A DNA stretch of 5,805 bases from Desulfuromonadales bacterium (GTDB taxonomy: Bacteria; Desulfobacterota; Desulfuromonadia; Desulfuromonadales; JACZKF01), in contig JACZKF010000307.1 in the NCBI GenBank assembly GCA_014860175.1, positions 1 through 5,805 of the forward strand, read 5' to 3'. Shown in pieces: positions 1 through 5,667 of this stretch. A program made the translations under genes and the position numbers. The notes below the pieces were generated by a model. That model was given only the letters and a program-made list of their open reading frames with translations. It searched no databases and was not told where the DNA came from. Positions within the stretch are counted from its first letter, which is position 1; each line of letters begins with the position of its first letter.

Positions 1-69
1 CTCTCCCACCTCAACCCCTATTGTTGCGGCTTTTCACCCGATCCGGACAGGGAACCCTTCAGAAAAGAT

Positions 70-86
70 CTGGATCAGGTTTTGCA
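70..86 (+). promoter_or_regulatory. Possible sigma-54 (-24/-12) promoter
   Basis: The stretch reads CTGGATCAGGTTTTGCA. GG at 72-73 and GC at 84-85 are exactly 10 bases apart, and the -12 half TTGCA fits the RpoN consensus well. The -24 half is weak, TGGATC instead of TGGCAC. Transcription would start near base 97, about 37 bases before the lipoprotein start codon. No better sigma-70 pair is visible in 1-133. This is motif-level inference only; no activator site was identified. Confidence 0.3.
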
Positions 87-120
87 TTGCCCCATCTCTA
101 ATGCAGGATCATGTTCTTTC

Positions 121-128
121 AAGGAGGT
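121..128 (+). promoter_or_regulatory. Strong ribosome binding site of the lipoprotein gene
   Basis: AAGGAGGT is a near-perfect anti-Shine-Dalgarno match. The core GGAGG (123-127) sits 6 bases before the ATG at 134. This decides the start: an in-frame ATG at 101 lies upstream of the site and would add 11 residues in front of an otherwise normal signal peptide. Confidence 0.85.
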
Positions 129-133
129 TGTCC

Positions 134-2179
134 ATGAAATGCTCATGTCGAAGCTTCATCGCCCTGCTCTTGTCGGTGACGATCATGACATTGCCGATGG
201 CCGGATGTTCGAGCGGCGGCTCGAGCCGGACCGAGGCAAGCGCCAACCAGCTTTATTACGACAGCTTTGCCGATAACAACTTTACCAGTCATGAAATGGC
301 GCAACCCCCCGAAGATCTGTTTGCCGCGGTCAAGCACTTCGACCTGGTGGCGGCCGGCTCCTCGGTCAGGGCCGCCTCGGTACTGCTTGCCCCCGGCTAC
401 GCGGTCTATCAGCCTGCCTCCGCCGCGGGGCGCGTCGTCCCGGCGAGCGTCTCGGCCAGTGCCCTCCCTGGCGAAGGAATCCCCGGATTCAAACCGCAGG
501 AGACCATTCCCCCGGCATGCCAGGGGCTGGGCGACCAGGAGTTACGATCGTGCCTGGAAGAGCTCGGCGAGGAAGCCGGTGGCATCGCCCCCGCTTCCGC
601 CCACGCCTCCTATTTCGATGCCGGAACGCTGTCGGTCCTTTTCGGCGAGACTTTCGCCACCGCTCTCGTCGACAAGATCATCGCCTCCAAGCTGGACCAT
701 GTCGATTCTCTGACCCGGGACGAGATTGCGGCGCAGCTGACCGATTACATCAATGACGGTCCGGCCCATATCGCCCTCGATTTTTCCAAGCACAACATCT
801 TTGACCGCGACGGCTACTATCTGGCGGGGGCGACTTTCACCGACAACAGCCGGGGGGATGTCGATGGGGACGGTGACCTCGACCAGCACACCACCCTGCA
901 GATCCAGGTCAGCAAAAAGATCGGCTACACCCGCAGCAGCCACAGCGAGCTCGATAACGTCCTCCAGCGCTATCTCGGTTTGGTGCCGCAGGAAACCTAC
1001 CTGATCGACCTTAAAGTCTTCATTCACCTCAGAAACCTTGCGGAGCTGCGGCAGGCACCTCCCCTCCATGCCCCGGCGGATCCGACCATCGAGGAAGAGC
1101 TGGCGCAGCTGGAGCAGGAATGGGAGGCCGCCTGGATCAACAAGGCCCTGGATGCGAACATCCTGAGGAAAATCGTCGAACATCCCGAGCTTCTTCCCTG
1201 GGAGAGCAGCGAGTACATGCTCTCCTTCCAGGTCGCACCGGAAAATATCACCCAGCACCTGGCGCCGGCGCTGGCGGCAGCGTTCGAATGGGGGGACGGG
1301 GAGGCCTACACCCTGATCGAGCAGCACCTGAACGCCCAGACCGCTATCATCACCGGCGGCAGCTCGACCGTCTCCCCGGCAGCCGCCGGTACCGCGGCCA
1401 AACCCACGGTCTTCTACCAGGTCAACCTCCCCCGCCTCGTCTCCCCCATGGCCGCCACGCCGTCGGGGGCCAGCTACGCCATGCTCGATGCCGCCGGGCG
1501 CCGGGTGGCCATCGTCGACCCGGCCAGCGGCGCCCTGGTCCTCGCCGAGGAGCCGAGCAAACTCCCCGTCGGTGCGCTATCCGTACAGCCGGCCTGGACC
1601 AAGGGGGGCGCCTGCCAGGGTGACCGGGGGAACTGGGCCTACTGGCCGTCCCGGGTGCGAACCGGAAATTTCGGCCGCGGCATCAACTGGATCATTACGG
1701 AAAGTTTTCTGCACAATCAGGTGGGAGACTACAAGAACATCCACTGGTACCAAAGCGGCTGGAAAGCCGCCGCCCAGGTGGCCATCAAGTCGGGAATGTG
1801 GGTGGTCAAGAACTACCTGCAGGCGCAGTTCGCAGGCGCGGCCGTTCCGGCCAAAAAATCGGATTACGCCCTCTACTACATCATGGAAGTCCTGGCCCCC
1901 TACATGGCCTCCTACCTGGGCAACGGCAAAGGGGGGGGCCGCTCGTTCAAGATCGCCGGGTACGGCTTCGAGGTCCCCAAGGTCATCCCCGAATTCTGGC
2001 GAACGGCCTCCAAGGCGCCAAAAAATGAGACCTTCGCCCAGAAAATCGGGAACCAGGCCCTCTCCTTCCTCATCGACAAGGTGACCGACGGGGTCGGGCA
2101 GACCCTGGATGTCACCGTGACCGGCTGGCAGGATTATTCCGACGCCAGCCACTACGGCTGCTTCGCCTTCAGTTACTAG
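134..2179 (+). CDS. Large predicted lipoprotein of unknown function
   Basis: I do not recognise this 681-residue protein as a named family. The start at 134 is chosen for its ribosome binding site and because it gives a type II signal peptide. That peptide has a basic residue (Arg6), a hydrophobic core at residues 8-20, and a lipobox-like MAGC with the lipidated cysteine at Cys25. After it comes a Ser/Gly linker. Residues 242-250 are DVDGDGDLD, an acidic loop like the calcium-binding loops of dockerin, EF-hand or thrombospondin type 3 repeats. Further cysteines at 129, 140, 494 and 676 could form disulphides after export. Around residues 320-335 is a Glu-rich, probably helical stretch. The C-terminal 190 residues are rich in Trp and Tyr and look like a folded domain. 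The protein is inferred to be exported and membrane-anchored. It is alone on its strand here and ends 11 bp inside the convergent exonuclease gene. Confidence 0.85.
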   Translation: MKCSCRSFIALLLSVTIMTLPMAGCSSGGSSRTEASANQLYYDSFADNNFTSHEMAQPPEDLFAAVKHFDLVAAGSSVRAASVLLAPGYAVYQPASAAGRVVPASVSASALPGEGIPGFKPQETIPPACQGLGDQELRSCLEELGEEAGGIAPASAHASYFDAGTLSVLFGETFATALVDKIIASKLDHVDSLTRDEIAAQLTDYINDGPAHIALDFSKHNIFDRDGYYLAGATFTDNSRGDVDGDGDLDQHTTLQIQVSKKIGYTRSSHSELDNVLQRYLGLVPQETYLIDLKVFIHLRNLAELRQAPPLHAPADPTIEEELAQLEQEWEAAWINKALDANILRKIVEHPELLPWESSEYMLSFQVAPENITQHLAPALAAAFEWGDGEAYTLIEQHLNAQTAIITGGSSTVSPAAAGTAAKPTVFYQVNLPRLVSPMAATPSGASYAMLDAAGRRVAIVDPASGALVLAEEPSKLPVGALSVQPAWTKGGACQGDRGNWAYWPSRVRTGNFGRGINWIITESFLHNQVGDYKNIHWYQSGWKAAAQVAIKSGMWVVKNYLQAQFAGAAVPAKKSDYALYYIMEVLAPYMASYLGNGKGGGRSFKIAGYGFEVPKVIPEFWRTASKAPKNETFAQKIGNQALSFLIDKVTDGVGQTLDVTVTGWQDYSDASHYGCFAFSY

Positions 2180-2738
2180 GGGTCATCGGTCTCGCCTCGC
2201 CCCCCTGCACCGCCAGCCAGACCCGGGCGGTCAGTCGGGCGTCGGCCAGGGCCCGGTGCAGCCGGACGTCGGCCGGGAGTTCTCCGAACAGGTGTCTGGC
2301 CACCGTCTCCAGGCGGTGGTTCGGCAGCCCCGGGTAGTGCCGGCGGCAGAGCCGCAGCGTGCAGTGGCAGGCGCTGGTGAGTCCGTAGCCGAACAGGCCA
2401 AGTTCATGGCGCAGAAAGCTGACGTCGAAGGGGGCGTTGTGGGCGATCAGAGAGCAATCGCCGAGAAAGCGATGGAATTCCGGGTAGACGACAGCCGGCT
2501 TCGGCTGCCCCTGGAGCATCCGGCTGCTGATGCCGTGCACCTGCTGCGCCCGCCAATGGATGGGACAGCCGGCGTCGATCAGGGTATGAAACTCGCCGGT
2601 AATCTTCCCCCCCTCCCCGGCCACGGCACCAATTTCAATGATCCGGTCCCGCCCGGGCGACAACCCGGTCGTTTCCACATCCACCACTACCCAGCGATCG
2701 ACAACCTCCACCCAGCCCTCCCGATCCGACACCATCAA
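2169..2738 (-). CDS. DnaQ-like DEDDh 3'-5' exonuclease
   Basis: This is a stand-alone exonuclease of the DNA polymerase III epsilon-like DEDDh fold, which removes nucleotides from 3' ends using two metal ions. All three motifs are present. Exo I is DVETTG with Asp20 and Glu22. Exo II is HNAPFDVSFL with Asp105. Exo III-epsilon is HRALADA with His161 and Asp166. It has up to 189 residues, shorter than E. coli epsilon (about 243), and has no room for a long polymerase-binding tail, so a repair or trimming role is more likely than replicative proofreading. The start is uncertain: TTG at 2738, ATG at 2735 and GTG at 2732 are consecutive in frame, an in-frame stop lies shortly upstream, and only a poor GGGCGG-like ribosome site is seen. 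I favour ATG at 2735 (188 aa). No convincing promoter was found. It lies beside the trailer end of a type I-E array; whether that matters functionally is unknown. Confidence 0.9.
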   Translation of the reverse strand: MMVSDREGWVEVVDRWVVVDVETTGLSPGRDRIIEIGAVAGEGGKITGEFHTLIDAGCPIHWRAQQVHGISSRMLQGQPKPAVVYPEFHRFLGDCSLIAHNAPFDVSFLRHELGLFGYGLTSACHCTLRLCRRHYPGLPNHRLETVARHLFGELPADVRLHRALADARLTARVWLAVQGGEARPMTPSN

Positions 2739-2832
2739 CAGCCGCCCGCACGCTCACCATGGCGATATGCGAGACGATCAATGCGGCTGACCCTACCATA
2801 ATTTTTCCGGCAGTTGATAGGAGGAAAAGAGG

Positions 2833-2860
2833 CGATTCCGGCTTTTCGATTCCGGCTTTC
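2833..2860. repeat. 14-bp tandem duplication
   Basis: CGATTCCGGCTTTT (2833-2846) is followed directly by CGATTCCGGCTTTC (2847-2860), a 13/14 identical tandem pair. It sits in the non-coding gap between the exonuclease and the IS remnant, at the left side of a larger palindromic repeat. Slippage is the simplest origin. Confidence 0.8.
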
Positions 2861-2897
2861 ATCCTCGCCGGAGATTTCAAGAACGGGGGGAATGACG
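2847..2897. repeat. Palindromic intergenic repeat of the CATTCC/GGAATC type
   Basis: Outer arms ATTCC (2849-2853) and GGAAT (2889-2893) enclose a 6-bp stem, TCCGGC (2851-2856) with GCCGGA (2867-2872), and a 10-base loop. On the minus strand the element starts CGTCATTCC and ends GGAATCG. This resembles the noncoding dispersed repeats of the form GTCATTCC...GGAATCC found between genes in many proteobacteria. The class assignment is from memory of the pattern and needs other genomic copies to confirm. The rest of 2739-2962 shows no gene I can support. Confidence 0.4.
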
Positions 2898-2962
2898 ATG
2901 TGGTCGCGGTAGGGACCCAGAGGCTGTTGGGCCGCCGGGGCACTGGCATTTGTGAGATGTTG

Positions 2963-3077
2963 TGCTCAATTCCGTTGACCCCGGCCGCGTACAAACTGCT
3001 CAATTCCGTTGGCCCGGGTGCTCAATTTGGCTGACCCTGCCCCAGGTCAAAGTGCTCAATTAGCATGACCCTCGACA
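2963..3077 (-). mobile_element. Remnant end of a second, different IS21-like element
   Basis: Four copies of TGCTCAATT start at 2963, 2997, 3019 and 3053, spaced 34, 22 and 34 bp. Each is followed after four bases by TGACCC or TGGCCC. The last copy runs into a terminal TCGACA at 3072-3077, so reading inward on the minus strand the end begins TGTCGAGGGTCA. Multiple transposase-binding-type repeats behind a TGT terminus are typical of IS21-family ends. The intact element at 3379-5591 is built the same way but with a different repeat (AATTGACCCCCC). No transposase gene remains to the left, so this is a decayed or deleted copy. The boundary at 3077/3078 is set by the CRISPR repeat half that begins immediately after it. 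Family assignment is inference. Confidence 0.6.
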
Positions 3078-3094
3078 GCGCCAGCGGGGAACAC
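3078..3094 (-). repeat. Terminal CRISPR repeat truncated by the IS remnant
   Basis: GCGCCAGCGGGGAACAC matches the last 17 bases of the plus-strand repeat with one change (T to A at 3083). The other 12 bases are replaced by the end of the IS21-like remnant. The spacer after it, 3095-3126, is exactly 32 bp, which confirms it was a functional unit. Reading on the minus strand, the repeat is cut two bases past the hairpin loop, so the 3' stem arm and the crRNA handle are gone. Confidence 0.8.
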
Positions 3095-3126
3095 GGCATC
3101 GGCAACCACCCGGAGTTCTTGCGCAT

Positions 3127-3144
3127 CGGTTCTGCGGGGAACAC
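3127..3144 (-). repeat. CRISPR repeat with 11-bp internal deletion
   Basis: CGGTTC joins directly to TGCGGGGAACAC. ATCCCCGCGCC, present between them in every intact copy, is missing. The spacers on both sides are still exactly 32 bp (3095-3126 and 3145-3176), so the loss happened inside a formerly normal repeat. The deleted bases include one whole arm of the stem (CCCCGC on plus), so the hairpin needed for Cas6e-type processing cannot form. Confidence 0.85.
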
Positions 3145-3373
3145 CTTTTGATGTCCACCCCGGCGAATACGTCGCGCGGTTCATCCCCGCGCCTGCGGGG
3201 AACACTACGGATTTTTCGACCTGCCGGCCGCCCACCCCGGTTCATCCCCGCGCCTGCGGGGAACACGGGATTGGCACCCCCGCGCTCCACGTCTGTCACG
3301 GTTCATCCCCGCGCCTGCGGGGAACACGCCCCGGTAACGGTCAACGCCGGGGGCTCCACCGGTTCATCCCCGC

Positions 3374-3378
3374 GCCTG
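3374..3378. repeat. Left target-site duplication GCCTG
   Basis: GCCTG borders the left IS end and is repeated at 5592-5596. In an intact repeat this sequence occurs once, covering the hairpin loop plus one stem base. Confidence 0.92.
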
Positions 3379-3384
3379 TGTCAA
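3379..3384 (-). promoter_or_regulatory. Outward-facing -35 box (TTGACA) at IS tip
   Basis: The last six bases of the element on the minus strand are a consensus sigma-70 -35 hexamer pointing out into the array. At the present site no -10 follows at 16-18 bp, because the CRISPR repeat there is GC-rich. If the two IS ends were joined with a 2-bp gap, a TAAATT at 5571-5576 (minus) would fall 17 bp downstream and the pair would drive istA. IS21 is known to form such junction promoters in its tandem intermediate; its operation here is inference. Confidence 0.45.
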
Positions 3385-3431
3385 GCGACATCAGAAACTG
3401 ACCCCCCGGCGACATTCAGAATTGACCCCCC
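3379..3431. repeat. Left IS end with two internal repeats
   Basis: The end starts TGTCAAGCGACA. It holds two 23-bp copies that begin GCGACAT and end TGACCCCCC, at 3385-3407 and 3409-3431, spaced 24 bp. These are the likely IstA binding sites. The inner copy overlaps the last codons and stop of istB. This end differs from the right one by ending, read outward on minus, in a perfect TTGACA. Confidence 0.93.
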
Positions 3432-4216
3432 TGGGTTGGGGTTGATGTTTGCTGGGCGGTTTTCAGCAGACCTGAGCGACGCTTCTCCCGCAGGCGATAG
3501 CTTTCGCCGCGGATCGTGACGACGTGACTGTGGTGCAAGACCCGGTCGAGAATGGCAGTCGCCACGACCGGATCGCCAAAGACCTCGCCCCATTCACCAA
3601 CACTGCGGTTGCTGGTCAACAGCAGACTGCCGCGCTCGTAGCGGCGCGAAGCCAGTTGGAAGAACAGGTGGGCGGCGTTCGTCTCGAACGGCAGATACCC
3701 GATCTCGTCGATGATGAGCAGCTTGGGCTTGCCGAAGTGCATCAGCCGCTCCTCCAGTCTCCCGTCCAGATGGGCCTTGGAGAGGCTCGTCATCAGGGCC
3801 GTGGCAGTGATGAACAGCGTCGAGTAGCCGCAGCGGATCGCCTCCCGCCCCAGGGCAACTGCCAGGTGGGTTTTGCCAACGCCGGGCGGCCCGAGCAGCA
3901 GCACGCTGTCGCCGTTGGCGACCCAGCGGCAGGTGGCAAGCTCCCGTATCTGCTTGGCATCGAGAGAGGGCTGGGCTTCGAAGTCGAAGGCATCCAGGGT
4001 ACGCACGAAGGGAAACTTGGCAATGCTGGTGCCCATGCGGATACGGCGTTGATCCTTATAGGCCACCTCGGCCTCGCACAAGAAGGCCAGAGCCTCACGG
4101 AAGTTGAGATCGCGCCGGGCCGCCTCATCGAGCAGACTGTCGAGTTGCTCGCGGATGGCGGTGAGCTGAAGGCGCGTGAGCATCTGCAGAAGCCGATCGT
4201 GATCCACTATCACCAC
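3416..4216 (-). CDS. istB: IS21-family helper ATPase IstB
   Basis: IstB is the AAA+ ATPase partner of the IstA transposase. It is related to the DnaC/DnaA clade, binds target DNA and stimulates IstA-driven insertion. The 266-residue product has the usual length. An N-terminal helical region (about 1-65) is followed by the ATPase core. Walker A is GPPGVGKT (109-116). Walker B is LLIIDE, with Asp170 and Glu171. The sensor-type TSN is at 201-203. The start is GTG at 4216 or the adjacent GTG at 4213, with GGGAGGT just upstream. The first GTG overlaps the istA stop (GTGGTGA), so the two genes are translationally coupled in one operon. The C-terminal codons run into the inner repeat of the left IS end and the stop lies within it. 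Confidence 0.96.
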   Translation of the reverse strand: MVIVDHDRLLQMLTRLQLTAIREQLDSLLDEAARRDLNFREALAFLCEAEVAYKDQRRIRMGTSIAKFPFVRTLDAFDFEAQPSLDAKQIRELATCRWVANGDSVLLLGPPGVGKTHLAVALGREAIRCGYSTLFITATALMTSLSKAHLDGRLEERLMHFGKPKLLIIDEIGYLPFETNAAHLFFQLASRRYERGSLLLTSNRSVGEWGEVFGDPVVATAILDRVLHHSHVVTIRGESYRLREKRRSGLLKTAQQTSTPTQGGQF

Positions 4217-5520
4217 GCACCTCCCGCCACCGCCTCATACTCGGCCAGCGGCCGCAGCAAGGGGCGTTGCTGATGGGGTACGGGATGATCCGGCGGCGGG
4301 ACCGCTGCGGTTGGAGGAGGCGACCACGCTCCCACAATGCCGATCAGATGGCTGCGATCGATCACCCGCTGACGTCTGGCGGCACACACAGGATGACGGG
4401 CAACCTCCTGGCCGACATCAAGGACGATCAACTCGTCGTCGGTGACCTGCACAGTGACGTGCCGGCCGATCAATCGCCAAGGGACGCTGTACGCGTTGGT
4501 ATCTACCTCGACGCAGGCGTCGCTGCCGACTCGGCGACGAAGCTCCCGGATCTGCTGGAAAGGAGGGCGTCCATTGATCGGGCGTAGCGCCCTGATCTCA
4601 TCGCGTTCAAAGCGATCAATGGGACGCTCGCCAGTGGTGCCGTGGACACGCGTATCGGCGATCTCCCGCGTCCACTGGGCCAAGTGCGCCTGCAGGTCCT
4701 CCCAACTGGCGAAGCGGCGCCCGGCGATGGCGTTGCGCTTGACGTACTTGACCCCGGACTCGTCCTTGCCCTTGGTGCGGGCGCGGTAGGGTGCGCAGGC
4801 CCGTGGGGTGAAGCCCCAGTACCTGGTGAAGGCGAGGAAGCGCTCGTTGAAGATCACTTCTCGCGTCTGCAGATCGTGATGGGTCACCAGGGGCTTGGGG
4901 TTATCGAGCAGAACGTGCTCCGGAACACCGCCGAAGTGGTGAAAGGCGCCCTCGATTCCGGCCAGCCACGCCGACTGCCGCTCATGGGCAAAGGCGGCGA
5001 CGAACGGGCGGCGCGAATATCCCAAGGTCGCCACGAACAGGAAGACCCGCACCACCTCGTTGCCGATCGGCACCCGGGTAGAGCCGAAATCGATTTGTAG
5101 CTGCCGTCCCGGCGGCGTCTCGAAGCGCACCGTCGCCTTGGCCGCGGCCGCGAGCTGCTCTCGAAAAGGTTTGACGCCGCGCTCTACCGTGCGCAGCGAA
5201 ACCACGATGCCGTGGACGCGGGCGAGTTCCTGGCGGACAACGTCGGCGTTGCCCCCATGCTGGTGAAAGGTCTTCTCCAGCCATGCCTCCAGGCCATCCA
5301 GGGCTTTGGCTCTGGGAGGAGTGCGATAGACGGCCCAGCCGCCCTGGCGAATGTACGATTTGACGGTGTTCTTACTGATGCCCAGTTCCCGGGCGATGCT
5401 CTTGGCCCCCCAGCCAAGTCCACGTAGCCGCAGCATCACGGCCACATCATCAGGTGTCTGCATGAGGTCCCTCGTCTGGCCAGAATCTGAAACGGGGACC
5501 ATGTATCTCACGTTTTGCAT
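4210..5520 (-). CDS. istA: IS21-family DDE transposase IstA
   Basis: IstA binds the IS ends and catalyses strand cleavage and joining with IstB. The 436-residue protein has an N-terminal helix-turn-helix (about 26-58, including KSIARELGISKNTVKSYIR) and a further DNA-binding stretch to about 120. The RNase H-like integrase core carries Asp144 (QIDFG), Asp206 (LLDNPK) and Glu254 (GKDESGVKYVKRN). The D-to-E gap of 47 residues is normal for IS21. A beta-barrel-like C-terminal part (about 335-390) and a basic-to-acidic tail ending PLAEYEAVAGGAW follow. The start at 5520 is supported by GGAGGAGG just upstream; Met20 is an alternative. No frameshift or stop interrupts it, so it is probably active. 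No good sigma-70 promoter lies within the IS upstream of it, so transcription may come from array read-through or from an IS-end junction. Confidence 0.97.
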   Translation of the reverse strand: MQNVRYMVPVSDSGQTRDLMQTPDDVAVMLRLRGLGWGAKSIARELGISKNTVKSYIRQGGWAVYRTPPRAKALDGLEAWLEKTFHQHGGNADVVRQELARVHGIVVSLRTVERGVKPFREQLAAAAKATVRFETPPGRQLQIDFGSTRVPIGNEVVRVFLFVATLGYSRRPFVAAFAHERQSAWLAGIEGAFHHFGGVPEHVLLDNPKPLVTHHDLQTREVIFNERFLAFTRYWGFTPRACAPYRARTKGKDESGVKYVKRNAIAGRRFASWEDLQAHLAQWTREIADTRVHGTTGERPIDRFERDEIRALRPINGRPPFQQIRELRRRVGSDACVEVDTNAYSVPWRLIGRHVTVQVTDDELIVLDVGQEVARHPVCAARRQRVIDRSHLIGIVGAWSPPPTAAVPPPDHPVPHQQRPLLRPLAEYEAVAGGAW

Positions 5521-5521
5521 G

Positions 5522-5529
5522 CCTCCTCC
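5522..5529 (-). promoter_or_regulatory. Ribosome binding site of istA
   Basis: On the minus strand GGAGGAGG ends two bases before the ATG at 5520. Counting from the first GGAGG core the spacing is about 5 bases. This supports Met1 over the internal Met20, which has no comparable site. Confidence 0.8.
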
Positions 5530-5538
5530 ACGTCGGAA

Positions 5539-5591
5539 GGGGGGTCAATTCTTGGTGTCGTTAGGGGGTCAATTTACCGTGTCGCCTGACA
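5539..5591. repeat. Right IS end with two internal repeats
   Basis: Read inward on minus it starts TGTCAGGCGACA and carries two GACAC...AATTGACCCCC copies, at 5563-5585 and 5539-5561, again 24 bp apart. It is the imperfect inverted match of 3379-3431 over all 53 bp. The outer copy contains TAAATT (minus, 5571-5576), the proposed -10 of a junction promoter. Confidence 0.93.
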
Positions 5592-5596
5592 GCCTG
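5592..5596. repeat. Right target-site duplication GCCTG
   Basis: This is an exact copy of 3374-3378, directly after the terminal TGACA of the IS. It is the second half of the 5-bp duplication made on insertion. Confidence 0.92.
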
Positions 5597-5667
5597 CGGG
5601 GAACACAAAATGGGACCGCTGGGGCGCACCCTCTACACCGGTTCATCCCCGCGCCTGCGGGGAACAC

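Larger units (their letters stand above)
3078..3378 (-). CRISPR. Type I-E CRISPR array, leader-distal segment
   Basis: The segment has 29-bp repeats with 32-bp spacers, giving a strict 61-bp period. Intact repeats are at 3177-3205, 3238-3266 and 3299-3327. The first 19 bp of a split repeat are at 3360-3378. Two damaged repeats lie at the left (3078-3094 and 3127-3144). Spacers are 3095-3126, 3145-3176, 3206-3237, 3267-3298 and 3328-3359, all exactly 32 bp and all different. On the minus strand the repeat is GTGTT, stem CCCCGC, loop AGGC, stem GCGGGG, then ATGAACCG. By analogy with E. coli Cas6e, ATGAACCG would be the 8-base crRNA 5' handle. Transcription is therefore right to left and this is the old trailer end, consistent with decayed terminal repeats. 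No cas gene is present. Spacer targets cannot be told from the sequence alone. Confidence 0.95.
3379..5591 (-). mobile_element. Complete IS21-family insertion sequence, 2213 bp
   Basis: The element has TGTCA...TGACA termini, 53-bp imperfect inverted ends with paired internal repeats, and the two overlapping genes istA and istB on the minus strand. It is flanked by the 5-bp duplication GCCTG. Size, gene order, end structure and duplication length all fit the IS21 family. It sits inside a CRISPR repeat: 3360-3378 joined to 5597-5606 gives back an exact 29-bp repeat. Both genes are uninterrupted and keep their catalytic residues, and the ends and duplication are clean, so the insertion looks recent and possibly still mobile. 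Confidence 0.95.

Noticed and set aside
542..1327. Long antisense open frame inside the lipoprotein gene
   Set aside because: It is a GC-rich shadow frame. The sense strand has a signal peptide, a strong ribosome site and coherent protein features.
2635..3003. Minus-strand open frame overlapping the 5' part of the exonuclease gene
   Set aside because: It overlaps the exonuclease in another frame, has low-complexity Gly/Ser sequence at its end and covers repeats. No domain is visible.
2759..3034. Plus-strand open frame with an FG-GAP-like AGDFKNGGNDDVVAVG
   Set aside because: The similarity falls on the palindromic intergenic repeat and the frame then runs through the IS-end motif array. There is no ribosome site, so chance is likelier.
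3379..3430. Active outward promoter from the IS into the distal spacers at the present site
   Set aside because: TTGACA is present at the tip, but the bases 16-18 bp downstream in the repeat (CGGTGG region) do not resemble a -10 box.
3148..3519. Plus-strand open frame with repeated FIPAPAGNT / HPRACGEH-like peptides
   Set aside because: These peptides are translations of the CRISPR repeat in two frames. The frame runs from the array into the IS end and has no real gene signal.
3524..4273. Long plus-strand open frame antisense to istB
   Set aside because: istB on the minus strand has Walker A and B motifs at correct positions; the plus frame has no recognisable motif.
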